A stretch of 64,000 bases of DNA from NCBI RefSeq assembly GCF_033100115.1, contig NZ_CP136910.1, forward strand, positions 1,054,001 through 1,118,000, given 5' to 3'. Positions 24,953-32,610 of the stretch are shown here, in pieces. The notes below the pieces were generated by a model, which saw only the letters and a program-made list of their open reading frames with translations, did no database searches and was not told the DNA's origin. The translations under genes and the position numbers were made by a program. The stretch is from Anaerocolumna sp. AGMB13020. GTDB lineage: Bacteria; Bacillota; Clostridia; Lachnospirales; Lachnospiraceae. Every line of letters begins with the position of its first letter. Positions within the stretch are counted from its first letter, which is position 1.

Positions 24953-26119
24953 CTATTTAGCTTCATAAGCTACGGTCAGCTCCGCTGTTTCACTATTATA
25001 CGAAAAGGTATAGATTCCGGCAGCTTTTGCTATTATATTGTCACTGGTACTGCCTTCTACAAATTCCAGGGACTTGCTGTCCTTGATATTACTGTATCTT
25101 ACATACTCATTCCCTACACCTTCCGTATCTCCGGTCTTAACCCGGGAGGTAAATAAGAATTCTTCTTTGTCTGCCAATTCTATGGTTAATGTCAAACCGC
25201 TGTCTGTCTCCATAAATTTATACTGGTCTTCATAAATGTCATTCCAACCGGTAGCAACGGAACTTTTGATATAATATGTAGTAGCGATATCCGTAACGGG
25301 TTCTTTTGTTTCCCCGTTGTACACCCAGGTGATGGTGTCATAAGGATTATAATTAAATTTTTCCTTGCCTTCCTCCGTATAATTACTGTCTGCCGTATCA
25401 TAGTAGTCTGCTCCGGGATAAGTGGTTAATGTAATTGAATAGTTACCGGCAATAAGGCACTTAATGTTCATCTTCTTCGCATCACTTGCTTGATAGTTCC
25501 CTCCGGAGCCGGATAAATACTCTACACCGTCCTGTGCTGTTGCAGTCAGATACCCAGCACCTCTCTGGTTATACCAGCCGCTTTCACCAGAGGTGTCCAT
25601 TGCCAACTGGAACTCATCTCCTTCGTATATATCCAGGTTTATGGTATATACATTTTTATCTGCTTCTTTGGTAAGCAGATGTTCTTCCTTTATGACCTTT
25701 CCCCAGCCTGATGCCGCAAGTAAAGGACTCTTACCACTTCCCACAATAGCAAAACCTCTGGTATCCTCCTTTTCTTCCAGAAAACCGGCAAAGATTTCGG
25801 TATCCTCAGCAATAGGTACATGAAAGTCAAATTTGTGGGATAAAGATGGAGTTGCATACCATCCCATAAATATATATCCGGATTTCTCCGGCGTATATTC
25901 TTTTACCGGTTCACCTGCCTTAACTTTCCCTGTTGAAAGTTCAGTAGTTCCATCCATGTCATAAAAAGTAACCTTGTACTCTGTCTCCTGAACCTGGCTT
26001 TCCGGACTGCCCGTTTCTTTGGTATCCCCTCCAGGCTCCTGGCCCCTGCAGGCAGTCATAAAAAAAATACTGGTAAGAAGGGTTAGTAAGAAGACAATTC
26101 TTGTTTTGCTTTTTCCCAT
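24953..26119 (-). CDS. surface lipoprotein with InlB-type repeat and probable starch-binding modules
   Basis: 388-aa lipoprotein: signal peptide ending MTAC at about residue 24. Next comes a Listeria-Bacteroides (InlB B-type) repeat from about residue 40 (YKVTFYDMDGTTEL ... GYIFMGWYATPSLSHKFDF). The rest has two beta-rich modules, one around GFAIVGSGKS...GWGKVI with YEGDEFQLAMD, the other around YYIKSSVATGWNDIYEDQYKF. These resemble starch-binding modules seen in SusE/SusF and amylopullulanase-associated proteins; the assignment is by pattern only. The ATG at 26119 has GGAGGT upstream. It has its own operator-flanked promoter. Probably holds starch or cyclodextrin at the cell surface. Confidence 0.75.
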   Translation of the reverse strand: MGKSKTRIVFLLTLLTSIFFMTACRGQEPGGDTKETGSPESQVQETEYKVTFYDMDGTTELSTGKVKAGEPVKEYTPEKSGYIFMGWYATPSLSHKFDFHVPIAEDTEIFAGFLEEKEDTRGFAIVGSGKSPLLAASGWGKVIKEEHLLTKEADKNVYTINLDIYEGDEFQLAMDTSGESGWYNQRGAGYLTATAQDGVEYLSGSGGNYQASDAKKMNIKCLIAGNYSITLTTYPGADYYDTADSNYTEEGKEKFNYNPYDTITWVYNGETKEPVTDIATTYYIKSSVATGWNDIYEDQYKFMETDSGLTLTIELADKEEFLFTSRVKTGDTEGVGNEYVRYSNIKDSKSLEFVEGSTSDNIIAKAAGIYTFSYNSETAELTVAYEAK

Positions 26120-26137
26120 AAAATTTACCTCCATTAT

Positions 26138-26154
26138 GATTAACCGTTTAAGCA
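26138..26154. promoter_or_regulatory. LacI-type operator O2 in lipoprotein leader
   Basis: GATTAACCGTTTAAGCA, 14 of 17 bases identical to the segment starting at 26207. Lies downstream of the promoter, 68 bp centre to centre from O1, allowing looping or roadblock repression. Confidence 0.6.
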
Positions 26155-26206
26155 AGTAGTTAAAAGAAATGGCGCCTTGATGGAAAGACGCCTTGTATTC
26201 ATTTCT

Positions 26207-26222
26207 GCTTAACTGGTTAAGC
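26207..26222. promoter_or_regulatory. LacI-type operator O1 (16-bp palindrome GCTTAACTGGTTAAGC)
   Basis: A 16-bp inverted repeat with 7-bp perfect arms GCTTAAC / GTTAAGC placed at the transcription start of the lipoprotein promoter. LacI-family operators have this size and symmetry; the regulator at 24098 is the obvious candidate. Confidence 0.7.
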
Positions 26223-26224
26223 AA

Positions 26225-26253
26225 ATTTTACTATGCATTTTTTTGTATGTCAA
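26225..26253 (-). promoter_or_regulatory. promoter of the starch lipoprotein gene
   Basis: On the minus strand TTGACA, 17-bp spacer, TAAAAT; transcription starts inside operator O1. The leader carries near-direct repeats GCGCCTTG/ACGCCTTG and AGAAATG/CATTTCT arms that could fold. Confidence 0.75.
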
Positions 26254-26293
26254 TACTATTTTTTGCCAATAAAAGCGATGTTTTTTGTTAGTT

Positions 26294-26959
26294 TTATACA
26301 ATATCTTTCTCTTCGTAATTTACGCAGGTCTTGGCTGATGCAATTATTCTTACACCAAGAAGCACAAACCAAAGAGAAAACAGCAGCTGGCAGACAAATG
26401 CGATTGCTGAACCCGTTATCCAGGGAAAAGCGCTAATTAAATCGGCAACAACTACAACAAACCCAAAATAAGCAATTGCTCTACCTTGTTCGATTTTTCG
26501 GATTGCGAAAGAGAGCAATAAGGTTGCAATACTAAATACGATTGCCACTAAATGCATTCCACCATAATAAATACTCAGTACCAGCCTATAAATGTCAGCA
26601 GATAATTCCAAGTTATATACCGGATAAACCAGACGCCCCAGTATAATATCAAGAAAAATAAACACAGGTATACTGCTTGCCAGAAGACCGCAGCCCGTTA
26701 TTGCTTTGAACTTATCTGTAGGAGACACTAATTGGTATAAAGAAAAAACAGCAGGAATCAAAAATAATGCAGCAAATAAGAGGACTTCATCTGCCATTGA
26801 GATATTAAACTTCCACTTTTCCAACCAGACCAGCAGATCAGCCTCCAAAGCAGGTGGTCCTTGCAAAGGTAGAAGAAACAGGTTTTGCACCAGGAACAGA
26901 ACGCCTGAAATAATCCATGCTATTCCACCAATCGTTATTATGTTAATTTTACGCTTCAT
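26294..26959 (-). CDS. six-helix membrane protein of unknown function (DUF4386-like)
   Basis: 221 aa with about six hydrophobic segments (residues 10-30, 58-78, 88-106, 125-150, 158-178, 185-205) and a short polar C-terminus. The general layout resembles DUF4386-type membrane proteins, but I cannot point to a diagnostic motif. ATG at 26959 has a GGAGGAG ribosome site. Not obviously part of the starch locus; it is on the same strand as the UvrA remnant and sensor kinase further right. Confidence 0.6.
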   Translation of the reverse strand: MKRKINIITIGGIAWIISGVLFLVQNLFLLPLQGPPALEADLLVWLEKWKFNISMADEVLLFAALFLIPAVFSLYQLVSPTDKFKAITGCGLLASSIPVFIFLDIILGRLVYPVYNLELSADIYRLVLSIYYGGMHLVAIVFSIATLLLSFAIRKIEQGRAIAYFGFVVVVADLISAFPWITGSAIAFVCQLLFSLWFVLLGVRIIASAKTCVNYEEKDIV

Positions 26960-27061
26960 AAACTCTCCTCCGTGACAAGCAATTTTTTTTCATTTAACCT
27001 TCTTAAATGGTGTCCTGGCTAATTCTTCTGTTTGTTTACAAGATGTGAGTTCGACTCTCAG

Positions 27062-27595
27062 TTACAGGTACTTAGCCGTTATTGACTCTTCACAGTCTTT
27101 TAAATCCTTTGGAGTCCCTTCAAAAAGTATCTGACCGCCTTTGCTTCCTCCTTCAACTCCTACATCAATAATCCAGTCTGCATTCCGGATTACATCCAGG
27201 TTATGTTCAATGACGATAACCGTATTCCCTTTGTCTACAAGGCGATTGATAATATTTAGTATACTGGTTATATCAGACATATGCAAACCGGTCGTCGGCT
27301 CGTCCATAATATAGATATTCCCCTTCTGGCTCAATTCCTTGGCAAGCTTAAGACGCTGGCACTCACCACCGGAAAGAGTATCCAATGGCTGACCCAGGGT
27401 CATGTAATGTAAGCCTACCTCAACAATATATTTTAACTTATTCCTGATTTCCTTCTGCGTAAAGAACTCTACGGCTTCTGCAATGGTCATATCAAGCACT
27501 TCAACAATGGACTTGCCATTGTACTTATATTCAAGTACCTCCTGCTTATACCGTTTACCACCGCATTCTTCACAAGTAGTCTCAACAGAATCCAT
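27062..27595 (-). pseudogene. C-terminal fragment of a UvrA-like ABC ATPase
   Basis: Only about 177 residues of a protein family normally 750-950 aa long. What remains is the end of the second ATPase unit: a TTCEECGGKRYKQEVL zinc-type element, LSGGECQRLKLAKEL (ABC signature), IYIMDEPTTGLH (Walker B) and VIVIEHNLDVI (switch His). The Walker A and the whole first unit are missing. The short in-frame stretch before the ATG reads from a TGA at about 27640 and does not resemble UvrA, so the break is just upstream. Closest in feel to the short UvrA paralogues (UvrA2/drug-resistance type). Not expected to work in repair. Confidence 0.8.
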
Positions 27596-27633
27596 CAGGT
27601 TACTTAATATACGATAACCTATTACTGTCTCTC

Positions 27634-27753
27634 TTAATCAAAATAATAATTGATTATATACTGACGACGTATCATATCCTCACAGGCTTTTTTGGCTTCC
27701 CTGCTGTTCTGATAATATCCTGCTCCAAGGCCACATAGGGGTTTGTAACGAAT
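27634..27753 (-). CDS. possible 39-aa ORF with a non-standard start, or gene remnant
   Basis: Directly after the sensor kinase stop there is an AAGGAG ribosome-like site (27763-27768) followed 9 bp on by an ATT codon, then a clean 39-codon frame beginning IRYKPLCGLGAGYY and ending with TAA at 27634. The composition looks coding (REAKKACEDMIRRQYIINYYFD at the end), but there is no ATG/GTG/TTG start. It could be an ATT-initiated small protein or a decayed gene. No family recognised. Confidence 0.3.
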   Translation of the reverse strand: MRYKPLCGLGAGYYQNSREAKKACEDMIRRQYIINYYFD

Positions 27754-27777
27754 TTCTTTTCTCTCCTTAGGTTTATA

Positions 27778-30700
27778 CTATGTAATTGACAATGGTATCC
27801 TCATGGTTACACAGGTTCCCACATCCTTTTCACTCTGTATCTTCAATTTTTCGCCGTATTCATTGTTCAGCCTCTTATTGACATTTTTCAAGCCAATACT
27901 GCCATCTAAGGTATCTTTCATTAAAAGCTCCACTATATCTTCGCTCATGCCAACACCATCGTCTTGAATACATATAATAATAGCTGCCGCCTGTTTTTTT
28001 ATGGATACTGCCACTGTTCCTCCTGTTGTCCTCATCATGACACCATGCCGGATGGCATTTTCCACCACTGGCTGAATCAGAAAAGCGGGTATACGATGCT
28101 CCAGTATCCCTTCATCATAATCCAGCTGGACCTGTAAACGCTTCCCAAAACGTGCTTTCTCAAGCTCAATGTAGGAGTTAACTAAAGTAATTTCTTTGTG
28201 TAATTCAATAATAGAATGGTGGGGATCAATCTCTAAGATACTGCGCAGGTAATGACTCAGTTCACTGAGGAGATTCCCCGCTCGTTCCGGCTCACTGTAA
28301 CATAAGGAAACAATACTGTTCAATGAATTGTATAAAAAATGCTGTTTGATTTGAGACTGTAAAAATACTGTTTCTATTTTAACGGCATCTTGTAAGGCTT
28401 CCTGCATTTTTCTCAGAGTCTTTACCCTGTTAATCAATTCTTTTCCATGAAAAGGTTTAATAAGAAAGTCATTTGCTCCCGCTTCCAGGCCGGTTTCAAT
28501 ATCCTCTGTTGCATTCCGTAAGCTTAAGAGCAATACCGGAAGTTCAAAGATGGAGTATCTGTTTCTTATCTGTCTGCAGACTTCATAGCCTGAAATACCA
28601 GGCATTACCGTATCCACCAGTGCAATTTTTATATTCCTGTCCCGCTCTATAAACTCCAGGGCCTGTATACCATTACAAGCAATAATTGGCTCGAACTCTT
28701 CTTTGCAAACATCGAATAAGAACTTAAGACTGACTGTATCATCATCCACCAGGAGGATTTTAGGTTTCTTCTCTTTTCTTTTGAAATCTGCTTCTGTAAT
28801 CTTAGGTATTTCCAGCGGAACTGTGCTGTTGGTATTGTTTCGCTTCCGGAAAACAGCAAGGTTATGGTGCGGCAAGGTTTCCGTGGTGAGCTTAACTTTT
28901 GGCAAAGCCAAGACAATTGCTGAATCCTTTTTCTCTCCTGATTCAAAGTATACATCACCCCCCATATTTACTGCAAGGAGCCGTGAAACATAAATTCCCA
29001 TTTCCTTTGGCAGACTGCCTTTTGCCTCTTTTCCAGGTTCCATTCTATAGGCTTTTAATAGCTCTGCCTGAATAGTATCCTCTAACTCTTTGCCGGCATA
29101 AGAAATTCGGATATAGATTTCCTCCCCCACTTCTTCTCCGCTGAGCAAGATATCACCCTTTTCTGACATTTTTAAAGAATAAACAATCAGATTATAGAGT
29201 ATCTGCTCCAATCGATTTTCGTCTGCAGTTATAAAGTATCGTTTTTCTTCTATCGTGCTCTTTATGGTAACCGCTTGTCCCGGGTTCATATAACCTACGG
29301 TTTCCAAAACCGCAATTACCATGCCGTAAATATCAAAATCTTTACGTACTAATTTCAGCTTATGATTTTTTAGATTCTGGTAGTCTATGATATCATTTAC
29401 CGTATCCGACATTTTAGCTGAGATACTTCGTATATAGAGTAAATTCTCTTTTTGGTCTTCTAAGGAGGATTCCTTTGATTCATTTAATAAGTCTTTCGTG
29501 ATATTGGAGATAGTTTGCAATGGGGATTTAAACTCATTTGATGCATAGGCTAGAAATTCTTCTTTGATCTTATCTGCGGCAACCAGATTTTCATTTACCT
29601 CTTTAATATTATTATATGCTCTCAGATATTCATCCACGAACATGTAGCAGAGACCAAGCAGCAACAGTACGAAGGTAAGGTTGGACACCAAAAAGCTCTT
29701 TGCTACTGAGTAATAATAAAGTATAGTAGAAATATACTCATTTATGAACTGAAGATCAAGGAACAGCAAAAAGATCACCACTCTCTTACCAGTCCCCTCA
29801 TGGCGGTTAAAGAATATGCAATAAAGCAGCCTTAGAGCTACCAGTGCGTAGGTGAAAATAAAAATGGTTGTAACTGCTTTTTCAGTAACCACCATATACC
29901 TGTCAGGGGCGGCAACAGTTACTGTCATAGAGAGTACCGTAATTATCTGAATTATTTTCATAGGCACCGCTGATATCAGCGCTTTGCTCATTTCTCGAAT
30001 AAATAAGCATACTAACAAAATACTGAACGCCACCGTAGCAGTCCGTAATTTAATCACCAATAAGTAAGGAAGCTGGTCCATAAACAGAAAGAAAATCTTG
30101 GCATTTCCCGTAGAAATTAAAAATGCCAGACTAATGCAAAAGGCTGACATGTATAAAAACTTCTTATCATCTCTTCTCCTGAAATAAATTACCAGGTAAT
30201 AAATGCTGGTTAATATTAGAAAGGATACGACGATAACATCAAGAATGATTTCCTTAATGTAATCCCAAGTGATATCTTTTTCCGACCCCAGATAGATGCT
30301 TTGAATCAAACCGCCGTTATAGTAATTAATATTGGCAGCCTGTATTACCAAATCTATTGTTTTGCTGTTGTCTGCCTCCCCTTTTAAAGGGAAGATTACA
30401 GTCATAGGTACATTGTTTGGAACATAGCCGCTCTCTATATCGGCAGCTGGATTGCCACTGGCAGCAATCTCTTCTCCATTGATAAATATTTTATAGGATA
30501 TCCTGATATTTTTGATTCTCAGACCTAAGATGTCATTGGCCTTATTGACTTTAATTTTTAAACGGTATGTTCCTATACCGTCGTCTTTTTGTTTGTCACC
30601 TTCTTTGACTTTCGTCGTCCATCGGCTGGGGACCTGGAGGTAACGAAAAGACAGCGGGTTTTCTGTTTCCAGGTCTTTTGGTGTCAGCAGACTATTAGAA

Positions 30701-30891
30701 TAAAACTCCCAATAACCATCAAGCTTTACACTTCCATCCTTTTGAAAATCCCAGTCTTCCAGATCCAGATGACCCGCCTTTCCTTGGGGCATTTCTTTCT
30801 CAGAATGGCCAGAAAGAGTAAAACCAGCGGTTAAAAATAGTATGAGTATAGCCAGAATTAAGACCAGCTTTCGGTGATTTAGTTTCTTCAC
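27778..30891 (-). CDS. 7TMR-DISM hybrid sensor kinase: degenerate HisKA kinase + receiver + LytS-type kinase
   Basis: 1037-aa membrane sensor. Order: N-terminal anchor (8-27), extracytoplasmic 7TMR-DISMED2-like beta domain (about 40-205, with YRLKIKV, FINGEEIAASG), seven helices (215-425), a HisKA-like helix pair (435-510) and HATPase-like fold (550-665), receiver domain (710-825: DDD 716-718, phospho-acceptor D760, K812), then a LytS/YesM-type kinase with H851 in QIKQHFLYN, N box N945 and DDGVG 977-981. In the first kinase the SHE motif reads SNE, with Asn at 452 instead of the phosphorylated His, so only the last kinase should be active. GTG start with a GAGGA site. No cognate response regulator is adjacent. 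Confidence 0.88.
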   Translation of the reverse strand: MKKLNHRKLVLILAILILFLTAGFTLSGHSEKEMPQGKAGHLDLEDWDFQKDGSVKLDGYWEFYSNSLLTPKDLETENPLSFRYLQVPSRWTTKVKEGDKQKDDGIGTYRLKIKVNKANDILGLRIKNIRISYKIFINGEEIAASGNPAADIESGYVPNNVPMTVIFPLKGEADNSKTIDLVIQAANINYYNGGLIQSIYLGSEKDITWDYIKEIILDVIVVSFLILTSIYYLVIYFRRRDDKKFLYMSAFCISLAFLISTGNAKIFFLFMDQLPYLLVIKLRTATVAFSILLVCLFIREMSKALISAVPMKIIQIITVLSMTVTVAAPDRYMVVTEKAVTTIFIFTYALVALRLLYCIFFNRHEGTGKRVVIFLLFLDLQFINEYISTILYYYSVAKSFLVSNLTFVLLLLGLCYMFVDEYLRAYNNIKEVNENLVAADKIKEEFLAYASNEFKSPLQTISNITKDLLNESKESSLEDQKENLLYIRSISAKMSDTVNDIIDYQNLKNHKLKLVRKDFDIYGMVIAVLETVGYMNPGQAVTIKSTIEEKRYFITADENRLEQILYNLIVYSLKMSEKGDILLSGEEVGEEIYIRISYAGKELEDTIQAELLKAYRMEPGKEAKGSLPKEMGIYVSRLLAVNMGGDVYFESGEKKDSAIVLALPKVKLTTETLPHHNLAVFRKRNNTNSTVPLEIPKITEADFKRKEKKPKILLVDDDTVSLKFLFDVCKEEFEPIIACNGIQALEFIERDRNIKIALVDTVMPGISGYEVCRQIRNRYSIFELPVLLLSLRNATEDIETGLEAGANDFLIKPFHGKELINRVKTLRKMQEALQDAVKIETVFLQSQIKQHFLYNSLNSIVSLCYSEPERAGNLLSELSHYLRSILEIDPHHSIIELHKEITLVNSYIELEKARFGKRLQVQLDYDEGILEHRIPAFLIQPVVENAIRHGVMMRTTGGTVAVSIKKQAAAIIICIQDDGVGMSEDIVELLMKDTLDGSIGLKNVNKRLNNEYGEKLKIQSEKDVGTCVTMRIPLSIT

Positions 30892-30944
30892 GTCGATATC
30901 CTCAAAGCAATCCTATGTATTTTTTATTATACTTTCGAGGTTTT

Positions 30945-30973
30945 ATTTTATCATTTATTTTTTGTCTTTACAA
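30945..30973 (-). promoter_or_regulatory. promoter of the hybrid sensor kinase
   Basis: Minus strand TTGTAA, 17-bp spacer, TAAAAT, about 50 bp before the GTG start. Confidence 0.6.
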
Positions 30974-31029
30974 TATTTTCTCCATTCTTTATGTAAATAA
31001 TATAGAATTCCTATCAGAAATAAAGGTCA

Positions 31030-31062
31030 AAAAAAAGAAGGAAAATCCAGCCTTCTTTTTTT
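31030..31062 (-). terminator. terminator of the aldo/keto reductase gene
   Basis: 12-bp perfect stem (AAAAAAAGAAGG / CCTTCTTTTTTT) with a 9-nt loop, 12 bp past the stop codon; the A/T flanks would also work in the other direction. Confidence 0.85.
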
Positions 31063-31073
31063 GATCTATGATA

Positions 31074-32051
31074 CTATCCAACTCTGCGTACAAAGGGTTT
31101 GTAATCCAGAATTTTTTCAATCTCAGCCATGGCATCTGCCGGAATCTTAAAACCACTTGCAGCTATATTATTTAATAGCTGTTCCGGTTTGGTTGCGCCG
31201 GTAATTACGCTGCTTATTATCTGCTTCTTAAGAATCCAGGCTAATGCCAGAACGGACATATTCGTTCCTAATTCCTCTGCAAGAGCTGACAATTTCTCCA
31301 CTTTATTCAGATTATCCTCTGTCAGCAGGTTGTTTATCTGTTTATCTGCCTGATGGGTTGCTCTGGAGCCTTCCGGCAATGGCTGATTTTTCTTATATTT
31401 TCCGGTTAGCAACCCTTGTGATAGGGGTGAGAAAGGAACGATTCCTATTCCATTGTCCTCACAGACTTCCATTATTTCATCTTCAATATATCTGTCTACC
31501 ATGTTATATTGTGGCTGTATTACATTAAGGGGTCTTAGTCCTAATTCTTTTATGATACCAAGTGCTTTATTGATTCGTGCGGCACCCCATTCTTCACTTA
31601 CACCGTAATACAGGACTTTGCCCTGTACAACCAGATCACTTAGCGCCTGAAGCGTTTCTTCCATTGGAGTCGTTGTATCAAATCTATGACAGAAATACAT
31701 ATCCAGATAGTCTACCTGCATATTTTTAAGGCTCTTATCGATCTGCTCAAAAATATGTTTTCTGGAAAGGCCTCTGTCATTTGGTCCTGGTCCTACCCCG
31801 AAATATACCTTACTGGATACCACATAAGAACTTCTGGGATATTCCTTTAATACCTGGCCTAAGAAACGTTCTGCTTCGCCACCGCTGTAAGCATCTGCAC
31901 AGTCAAAGAAATTAACACCTTTCTCAAAGGCAAGTCTGATGGTGTCTCTTGCTAGCTCGGAAGCATTACTGCCATTTAAATCTGTCATCCAGCTTCCTAC
32001 TGAGATTTCACTAACCTTCAAACCCCATTTACCCAAATTCCTGTATTCCAT
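31074..32051 (-). CDS. aldo/keto reductase (Kv-beta/YghZ-like)
   Basis: 325-aa NADPH-dependent (alpha/beta)8 oxidoreductase. Active-site residues visible: D50 and Y55 in NFFDCADAYSGGEAE, K81 in VVSSKVYF, H117 in DMYFCHRFD, plus the cofactor-binding PFSPLSQGLLTGKYK loop and VITGATKPEQLLNN near the C-terminus. These are typical of the potassium-channel beta-subunit-like branch of the family, which reduces aldehydes and ketones. GAGAGG ribosome site. It is transcribed away from a MerR-type gene through a 19-bp-spacer promoter, so it is probably induced by an electrophile or aldehyde stress. Confidence 0.92.
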   Translation of the reverse strand: MEYRNLGKWGLKVSEISVGSWMTDLNGSNASELARDTIRLAFEKGVNFFDCADAYSGGEAERFLGQVLKEYPRSSYVVSSKVYFGVGPGPNDRGLSRKHIFEQIDKSLKNMQVDYLDMYFCHRFDTTTPMEETLQALSDLVVQGKVLYYGVSEEWGAARINKALGIIKELGLRPLNVIQPQYNMVDRYIEDEIMEVCEDNGIGIVPFSPLSQGLLTGKYKKNQPLPEGSRATHQADKQINNLLTEDNLNKVEKLSALAEELGTNMSVLALAWILKKQIISSVITGATKPEQLLNNIAASGFKIPADAMAEIEKILDYKPFVRRVG

Positions 32052-32103
32052 AATAACCTCTCAATCTGCCGTTTACAGCGGCATATTATATTTGACACTG
32101 TTC

Positions 32104-32134
32104 ATTATAATTGTTAAACTTAAGTTTAAGTCAA
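32104..32134 (-). promoter_or_regulatory. MerR-type promoter/operator with 19-bp spacer
   Basis: Minus strand TTGACT, 19-bp spacer, TATAAT. The spacer contains most of the perfect 16-bp palindrome TTAAACTTAAGTTTAA (32114-32129). Overlong spacers with a central dyad are the hallmark of MerR-family activated promoters, where the bound activator untwists the DNA. Confidence 0.85.
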
Positions 32135-32189
32135 GAAGAAATATAAAATAATTTATTTTTAGGTTAAGTAAATCGCATGGGAGGATAAC

Positions 32190-32564
32190 ATGGAATATTC
32201 AATTAAGCAGGTTGCCGAACGTACCCAGCTCACACCATCTGCACTTAGATTCTATGATAAAAAAGGACTTATTCCACAGTTAAAACGTTCAAGCTCCGGT
32301 GTTCGTGTATATACAGAGACGGACATATGCTGGCTTGAGTTAATCTGCTGCCTCAGAAACAGCGGTATGTCCATTGAGACAATAAAGGAGTTTATGAATC
32401 TCTGTCTGAATGGTTCATCTGCCTGTGAAGAACGAAAAGATATCCTGGAAAAACACCGGGCAGACCTCGTTAAGCACATTAACCTGTTAACCTGCAGTCT
32501 TGGAACAATTGATTATAAAATCGATCATTACAAGGAAATTGGCGTATTTCATATAGATTCTTAA
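32190..32564 (+). CDS. MerR-family transcriptional regulator (AdhR-like)
   Basis: 124 aa. Residues 1-70 form the winged helix: YSIKQVAERTQLTPSALRFYDKKGLI, then GVRVYTETDICWLELICCLRNSGMSIETIKEF. The C-terminal coiled coil (80-115) is short and lacks the Cys cluster of metal sensors; C76-type cysteines near SSACEERK could sense electrophiles as proposed for AdhR/NmlR-like proteins. Divergent from the aldo/keto reductase, whose promoter carries the operator. GGGAGG ribosome site. Confidence 0.9.
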   Translation: MEYSIKQVAERTQLTPSALRFYDKKGLIPQLKRSSSGVRVYTETDICWLELICCLRNSGMSIETIKEFMNLCLNGSSACEERKDILEKHRADLVKHINLLTCSLGTIDYKIDHYKEIGVFHIDS

Positions 32565-32610
32565 AGGGCCTTAAGAGTTTATATTCCTTTAAACCGAGTG
32601 AAAGGAACTC

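Noticed and set aside
27030..27068. tRNA T-arm-like sequence (GAGTTCGACTCTC) near the UvrA fragment, possibly an attachment site
   Set aside because: Only a 4-bp T-stem; no acceptor stem, D-arm or anticodon arm could be found upstream. The segment is a simple palindrome and no integrase is present.
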